From assembly GCF_036894955.1 (NCBI RefSeq), contig NZ_CP145905.1:5436001-5500000 (forward strand): 64,000 nt of DNA, written 5' to 3'. The position numbers were made by a program, and so were the translations under genes. Each line of letters begins with the position of its first letter. Position 1 is the stretch's first letter. A model generated the notes under the pieces. That model had not been told where the DNA came from. It searched no databases and worked only from the letters and a program-made list of their open reading frames with translations. Positions 60,413 to 64,000 of the stretch are shown here, piece after piece. The DNA comes from Paenibacillus sp. KS-LC4. GTDB taxonomy: Bacteria > Bacillota > Bacilli > Paenibacillales > Paenibacillaceae.

Positions 60413-60652
60413 ATGCTGCGAATAAAAATAATCGTTTGCTTATCCATCTTTGTTTTTCTGATTGGGCTAGGAGCTGTCACGAATAACCATCTGGAGCAAC
60501 AAAAAAGATATACAGTGACCTCGCCCTCTGAAACGATGCCGACCTCTACGCTTTATCAGGCCTCCTTCTGGAAAAACGGAGATTTTCCGCCGCTCCCATT
60601 TCAGCCTAGAGAATATGTCCGCATTCAAAGGACGGCAAATCGTGACTACTAG
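60413..60652 (+). CDS. Small single-pass membrane or exported protein, unknown function
   Basis: A 79-residue protein with one hydrophobic helix (about 3-22; IKIIVCLSIFVFLIGLGA) and a polar tail rich in Thr/Ser and Pro (PPLPFQPREYVRI). AAAGAGGTGAT lies a good distance before the ATG. No family recognised. It may be a small regulatory membrane peptide or an orphan exported protein. Confidence 0.6.
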   Translation: MLRIKIIVCLSIFVFLIGLGAVTNNHLEQQKRYTVTSPSETMPTSTLYQASFWKNGDFPPLPFQPREYVRIQRTANRDY

Positions 60653-60750
60653 ATAGCAATAGCGCTCCTTGCCCCCTTTGACAAACTTCGTATTCCCCCT
60701 TAATGTGGGCAGCACATACAAGCAGTGAATAATAGGAAGGGTGAGTCGTC

Positions 60751-61614
60751 ATGGATCGTCAAGTCAGCACCCTGCAAGTAGGAGAATATGTGCTGGAATA
60801 CTCCATTGTGGGCGGAGGAGTCCCGCTGCTGTTTTTTCATGGCGGTCATTCCAACTGCTATGAGGAGTTCGGCTACCAGAACCTTGTCGCTTCAGGGTAT
60901 TCCATCATTACCCCCTCCCGCTCAGGCTATAGCCGCACCTCCTCTATTGCTGAGCTGGAGCAAGCCTGCGGTCTATATTTGTCTCTGCTGGATCATCTTC
61001 ATATAGCAAAAGCGCATGTTATTGCAGCCTCAGCGGGAGGGCCAACAGGCATCCTTTTTTGCGCAACCTATGCTGAGCGCGTTGCAAGCCTCACCCTGCA
61101 AAGTGCAATCACCTCGCCATGGCTCTCACCTCATGATTGGGCCTATCGCATTTTCAGGCGAATTTTCAAACCGGGGGTGGAAAAATGGACGTGGCTGCTA
61201 CTGGCTCGGATCAATAACCTACTGCCGCGGCTTACATTCAGGCTGCTGCTTTTCTCCTTTTCCACCCTATCGCCAGCTGAAGCTTATGCAAGGCTCGACG
61301 GTCTCGCTATTGAATCATTTCGCAAAATGAACAATCGACAGCGCTCCTATAATGGCTTTCTTATTGATCTCAAGCAAGCTCAGGCTGATTATACGAAAGC
61401 ATTACGTTCCATTAAGGCTCCTACCCTCATTATGCACAGTAAAAATGATCGTTCCGTCGCTCCCAAGCATGCTGAATATGCCACGGCTCATATTGCACAT
61501 GCCGAAGCTTGCATTCTCGATGCCTGGGGCCACCTAATATGGATAGGCAAGCATACTGCCGAGCTGGATCGCAAGCAAAATGCCTTCTTAGCTGAGCATC
61601 TCATTCAAAGCTAA
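60751..61614 (+). CDS. Alpha/beta-hydrolase fold protein
   Basis: A 287-residue cytoplasmic hydrolase. The oxyanion region PLLFFHGGHSN is at about 25-35, the nucleophile elbow is ASAGG near 93-97 (Ser in a S-A-G-G context rather than G-x-S-x-G, with preceding A-A-S), the acid Asp in MHSKNDRSV near 229-233, and the His in WGHLIW near 258. The altered elbow is seen in some haloperoxidase/esterase-like members. Substrate unknown. GGAAGGGTG precedes the ATG. Its end overlaps the convergent regulator gene by 4 bp. Confidence 0.82.
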   Translation: MDRQVSTLQVGEYVLEYSIVGGGVPLLFFHGGHSNCYEEFGYQNLVASGYSIITPSRSGYSRTSSIAELEQACGLYLSLLDHLHIAKAHVIAASAGGPTGILFCATYAERVASLTLQSAITSPWLSPHDWAYRIFRRIFKPGVEKWTWLLLARINNLLPRLTFRLLLFSFSTLSPAEAYARLDGLAIESFRKMNNRQRSYNGFLIDLKQAQADYTKALRSIKAPTLIMHSKNDRSVAPKHAEYATAHIAHAEACILDAWGHLIWIGKHTAELDRKQNAFLAEHLIQS

Positions 61615-62381
61615 GACAGCGAACCTTGGCTCCCATGGGCAGCCATCATCTTAAGCTGCTCGCGGTACTGCTTTGGCGTAATGCCTTCATATTTTTTGAA
61701 AAAGCGGATGAAATAGCTCGCCGTCTGCAAGCCGATTTGCTCCGAAATACCGTCCAGGCTTAACGGAGAATGATAGAGCAGCTCCTTTGCCCGCTTCATC
61801 CGCAGCCGAATGACATAATCGCTGAAGCTGACGCCCGTCTCCTCCTTGAACAGCACGCTGAAATAGCTTGGATTCAGATGTACATGCTGGGCGACCTCCT
61901 TGATCGACAAAGGCATACCCATGCTTTCATGAATATATTTTACGGCACTAATAATATAAGCATTAGTGGAGGGCACGCCATAGGCAAGCCCGTTCGCCGC
62001 TTCCTCCGACTTGGACTGAAACACCTTGCCGACTGCCTGTATGAGCTGCTCCTGCCGAATCGGCTTCAGCAAATAATCGACGGCGCCCAGCTTTAGCCCC
62101 TTCTGGGCATACTCAAATTCCGCAAAGCCGGTGAGCAAAATGGTATTGATGTCGTTCTGCTCCCCGCGCAGCGTCTCAAGCAGCTCGATTCCGCTCATTA
62201 GCGGCATCCGAATATCGGTAATGAGCAGATCATAGGACTTCTCCCGAAGCAGACGAATCGCCTGCTTGCCATTGTCGGCCATCTCGACCTTCACCTTATC
62301 CTCTCCCCACTGCTCCAGGGTGAAGGCCACCCCCATGCGTGAGTTATACTCATCATCAACGACCAGTATGCTGTGATTCAT
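61611..62381 (-). CDS. Response regulator with AraC DNA-binding domain (short YesN type)
   Basis: A 256-residue regulator: receiver domain about 1-122 with phosphoacceptor Asp near 56 (LLITDIRMPLMSGIE) and YLLKPI; AraC-type helix-turn-helix at about 150-250 (MPLSIKEVAQHVHLNPSYFSVLFKEETG cut; IGLQTASYFIRFFKKYEGITPKQYR cut). It lacks the 250-residue linker of the regulator at 46135. Partner of the kinase that overlaps its start by 26 bp. Target unknown, perhaps a transporter beyond the right edge. Confidence 0.92.
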   Translation of the reverse strand: MNHSILVVDDEYNSRMGVAFTLEQWGEDKVKVEMADNGKQAIRLLREKSYDLLITDIRMPLMSGIELLETLRGEQNDINTILLTGFAEFEYAQKGLKLGAVDYLLKPIRQEQLIQAVGKVFQSKSEEAANGLAYGVPSTNAYIISAVKYIHESMGMPLSIKEVAQHVHLNPSYFSVLFKEETGVSFSDYVIRLRMKRAKELLYHSPLSLDGISEQIGLQTASYFIRFFKKYEGITPKQYREQLKMMAAHGSQGSLS

Positions 62382-64000
62382 CGTCAGAAGCTCCCCTCTC
62401 TGGTACGGGCATAAGCTCGGGCTCTAGCGGAATTTTCAATACAATCGTCGTCCCGGCACCCGGCGCGCTGTCAATGGTTAAGCCATACTGCATGCCATAG
62501 TGCAGCTGAATCAGCTTGCACACATTGAACAAGCCAATTCCGTTTTTACCGGTTACAAAAGCAATGCTCAAATCATTTTGTAAGCGTTCTCTTATTTGGT
62601 GCAGCTGGCCTTGGTCCATGCCGATTCCGTTATCGTGCACCGTGAAGGAGATGACGCCCCCATCCTCCCTTACGCGCAGCTTGATCGTTCCGCCATGCTC
62701 CATTGGCTCTATCCCGTGCACGATGGCATTTTCAACGAGCGGCTGAATCGCAAGCTTCGGAATACGCACGTCGCCAAGCTTGAGGTCGCAGTCAATCTCA
62801 ATGGCGAGCCTATCGCGCCAGCGCATTTTCATAATATCGCCATACCGCTTAATCTGCTCCAGCTCCTCATGAATCGTGACGAAGCCGTCCTGGGTGCTGG
62901 AATGAATTGTATACCGAAACAAATCAGCAAGCTGAATGACCGTTTGCGCCAGCTCCTGCTCTCCTTTGCGAATATGATCCCAATAAAGGGAATCGAGCGT
63001 ATTGAATAAAAAATGCGGATTGATTTGCGAATGGAGCGCTTTAATTTCGCTTTTGCTTTTCACAATTTCTATCTCGTATACGGATTTAATCAAATAATTA
63101 ATCTGCTTAACCATCTGGTTATAGGTCATATTCAGCTGATTAACCTCTCGGTTGAAATATTGATCGGGATTTTCCCGTGGACTGCCATGCTTGCCGCCTT
63201 GAATGATGCGTGTCAGGCTTCTGATTGGCGACGTAATAAACTTGGATAAATAGTAGGACAGCAGGCCAAATACGAAAATGCTAAGCACACTCGCCCACAG
63301 TAGCACATCGCGCAAAAAGTAAATATCGGCAGTCAGCGTCTGCTTGGGAATCATAATTTGCAGCTTCCAGCCCGTAGCGCGTATGGCCCTCTCTACCGTC
63401 ACATAATCGTCGTTCTCGCCTTCAACCGCGCCGACCGACAGGAGCAGCCCGCTATCCTCTACAACGTTCATGCTATTATTGTTCTCATCAAGAAGCCGCA
63501 TCACGCGGCCTTTGTCCTTCGCCTTGTCCGTAGTCGCCAGCTCGATAATCGAGGGCTTAAGCCGAATGAGCAAATAGCCGCCCTTCGCATATTTCTCCTT
63601 CTCCAGCTTCACCTGCCTGACGGCTAGCAAATTATCGGGATTGTCCGGATCGCGTCCTATCCAAATAATCGCCCCGGCTTGATGGATATCGTCCGCCTGC
63701 TGTAAGGAACGCGCGTCTATCCGCTCCCCGATATTCTTCTCCACGATAGGGTACAGGCTGCGAGATAAGCTGTAAAGCTCAATATCCTTTATCGTATCTG
63801 AATAGGCTGTCTTCTCAATGAGCAGCTTCCTCAGCTTCATTCGTTCGTCATAGACTGCCAAATGCCCCTGCTTCTCCGAGCTGAGCGCTTCTTGTATCCG
63901 ATCATCCATAGCCAGCTGCAGCGTTAGAACGTTAACCTCATTCAGCTGCGATTCCAGCCTTCCGCTTGCTTGCAGTGCGATCTCATCAATGTATAGCGAC
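62356..64000 (-). CDS. YesM-type sensor histidine kinase (5' end outside window)
   Basis: The frame is open to the right edge, so the start is beyond 64000; an internal ATG at 63909 is not a likely start as homologous-looking sequence (IALQASGRLESQLNEVN) continues upstream. Visible are the end of an extracellular sensor domain (to about residue 205 of the visible part), a TM helix (WASVLSIFVFGLLSYYLS), HAMP, the His-kinase motif INPHFLFNTLDSLYW, and HATPase with VENAIVHGIEP and DNGIGM. It would phosphorylate the AraC-type regulator encoded next. Probably senses a sugar or peptide outside. Confidence 0.92.
   Translation of the reverse strand, partial: SLYIDEIALQASGRLESQLNEVNVLTLQLAMDDRIQEALSSEKQGHLAVYDERMKLRKLLIEKTAYSDTIKDIELYSLSRSLYPIVEKNIGERIDARSLQQADDIHQAGAIIWIGRDPDNPDNLLAVRQVKLEKEKYAKGGYLLIRLKPSIIELATTDKAKDKGRVMRLLDENNNSMNVVEDSGLLLSVGAVEGENDDYVTVERAIRATGWKLQIMIPKQTLTADIYFLRDVLLWASVLSIFVFGLLSYYLSKFITSPIRSLTRIIQGGKHGSPRENPDQYFNREVNQLNMTYNQMVKQINYLIKSVYEIEIVKSKSEIKALHSQINPHFLFNTLDSLYWDHIRKGEQELAQTVIQLADLFRYTIHSSTQDGFVTIHEELEQIKRYGDIMKMRWRDRLAIEIDCDLKLGDVRIPKLAIQPLVENAIVHGIEPMEHGGTIKLRVREDGGVISFTVHDNGIGMDQGQLHQIRERLQNDLSIAFVTGKNGIGLFNVCKLIQLHYGMQYGLTIDSAPGAGTTIVLKIPLEPELMPVPERGASDDESQHTGR

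Overview
The window looks like a chromosome segment of a Gram-positive, low-to-mid GC Firmicute, most likely Paenibacillus or a close relative. This is inferred from the many surface-layer homology (SLH) proteins, YesM/YesN-type two-component pairs beside sugar ABC transporters that lack their own ATPase, purine-rich GGAGG ribosome sites, frequent GTG/TTG starts and an Mrp antiporter operon. No rRNA, tRNA, CRISPR array or intact transposon was seen.

Layout. 1-3.9 kb: an oligopeptide ABC transporter operon that runs off the left edge, then uppP (minus strand) and exoA (plus strand). 5.0-21.8 kb: the most striking region, a cohesin-dockerin surface system. Three dockerin proteins and two nearly identical cohesin-SLH anchoring proteins alternate on the plus strand. 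After a uracil permease and a small L,D-transpeptidase, a second unit on the minus strand encodes a dockerin/beta-propeller-like protein and a two-cohesin, three-FN3, SLH-anchored scaffold. None of the dockerin proteins carries a recognisable enzyme, so the system looks like a non-cellulosomal surface scaffold or adhesin.

22-28 kb: a polymorphic toxin locus. An LXG/WXG-like toxin with a C-terminal WHH nuclease is followed by two SUKH immunity genes, then an Imm22 and a YezG/DUF600-type immunity gene. Each of the last two is preceded by the amputated C-terminal tail of a lost toxin. Duplicated terminator modules lie between the cassettes. 28-32 kb: a MerR regulator, a tandem pair of small SLH lipid-free exported proteins, and a short-chain dehydrogenase/TetR pair reduced to fragments by deletion; a second dehydrogenase relic lies at 22 kb.

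32-39.5 kb: a GH5 mannanase-like enzyme, an SgrR-like regulator divergent from an MFS transporter, an MsrA relic, a chemoreceptor with a sigma-D-like promoter, and a DJ-1/PfpI relic. 39.7-51.3 kb: one long minus-strand locus (two permeases, YesM/YesN sensor and regulator, solute-binding lipoprotein, heparinase II/III-like lyase, a large unknown protein, a cupin), apparently for importing and breaking down a uronate-containing or sulfated polysaccharide. 51.7-54.3 kb: an imine-reductase-like dehydrogenase, a small monooxygenase-like protein and a divergent WYL regulator with a perfect 15-bp palindrome between them. 54.3-60.2 kb: mrp operon with mrpA and mrpB fused, driven by a consensus sigma-A promoter followed by a leader terminator. 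60.4-64 kb: a small exported protein, an alpha/beta hydrolase and a second YesN/YesM-like pair that runs off the right edge.
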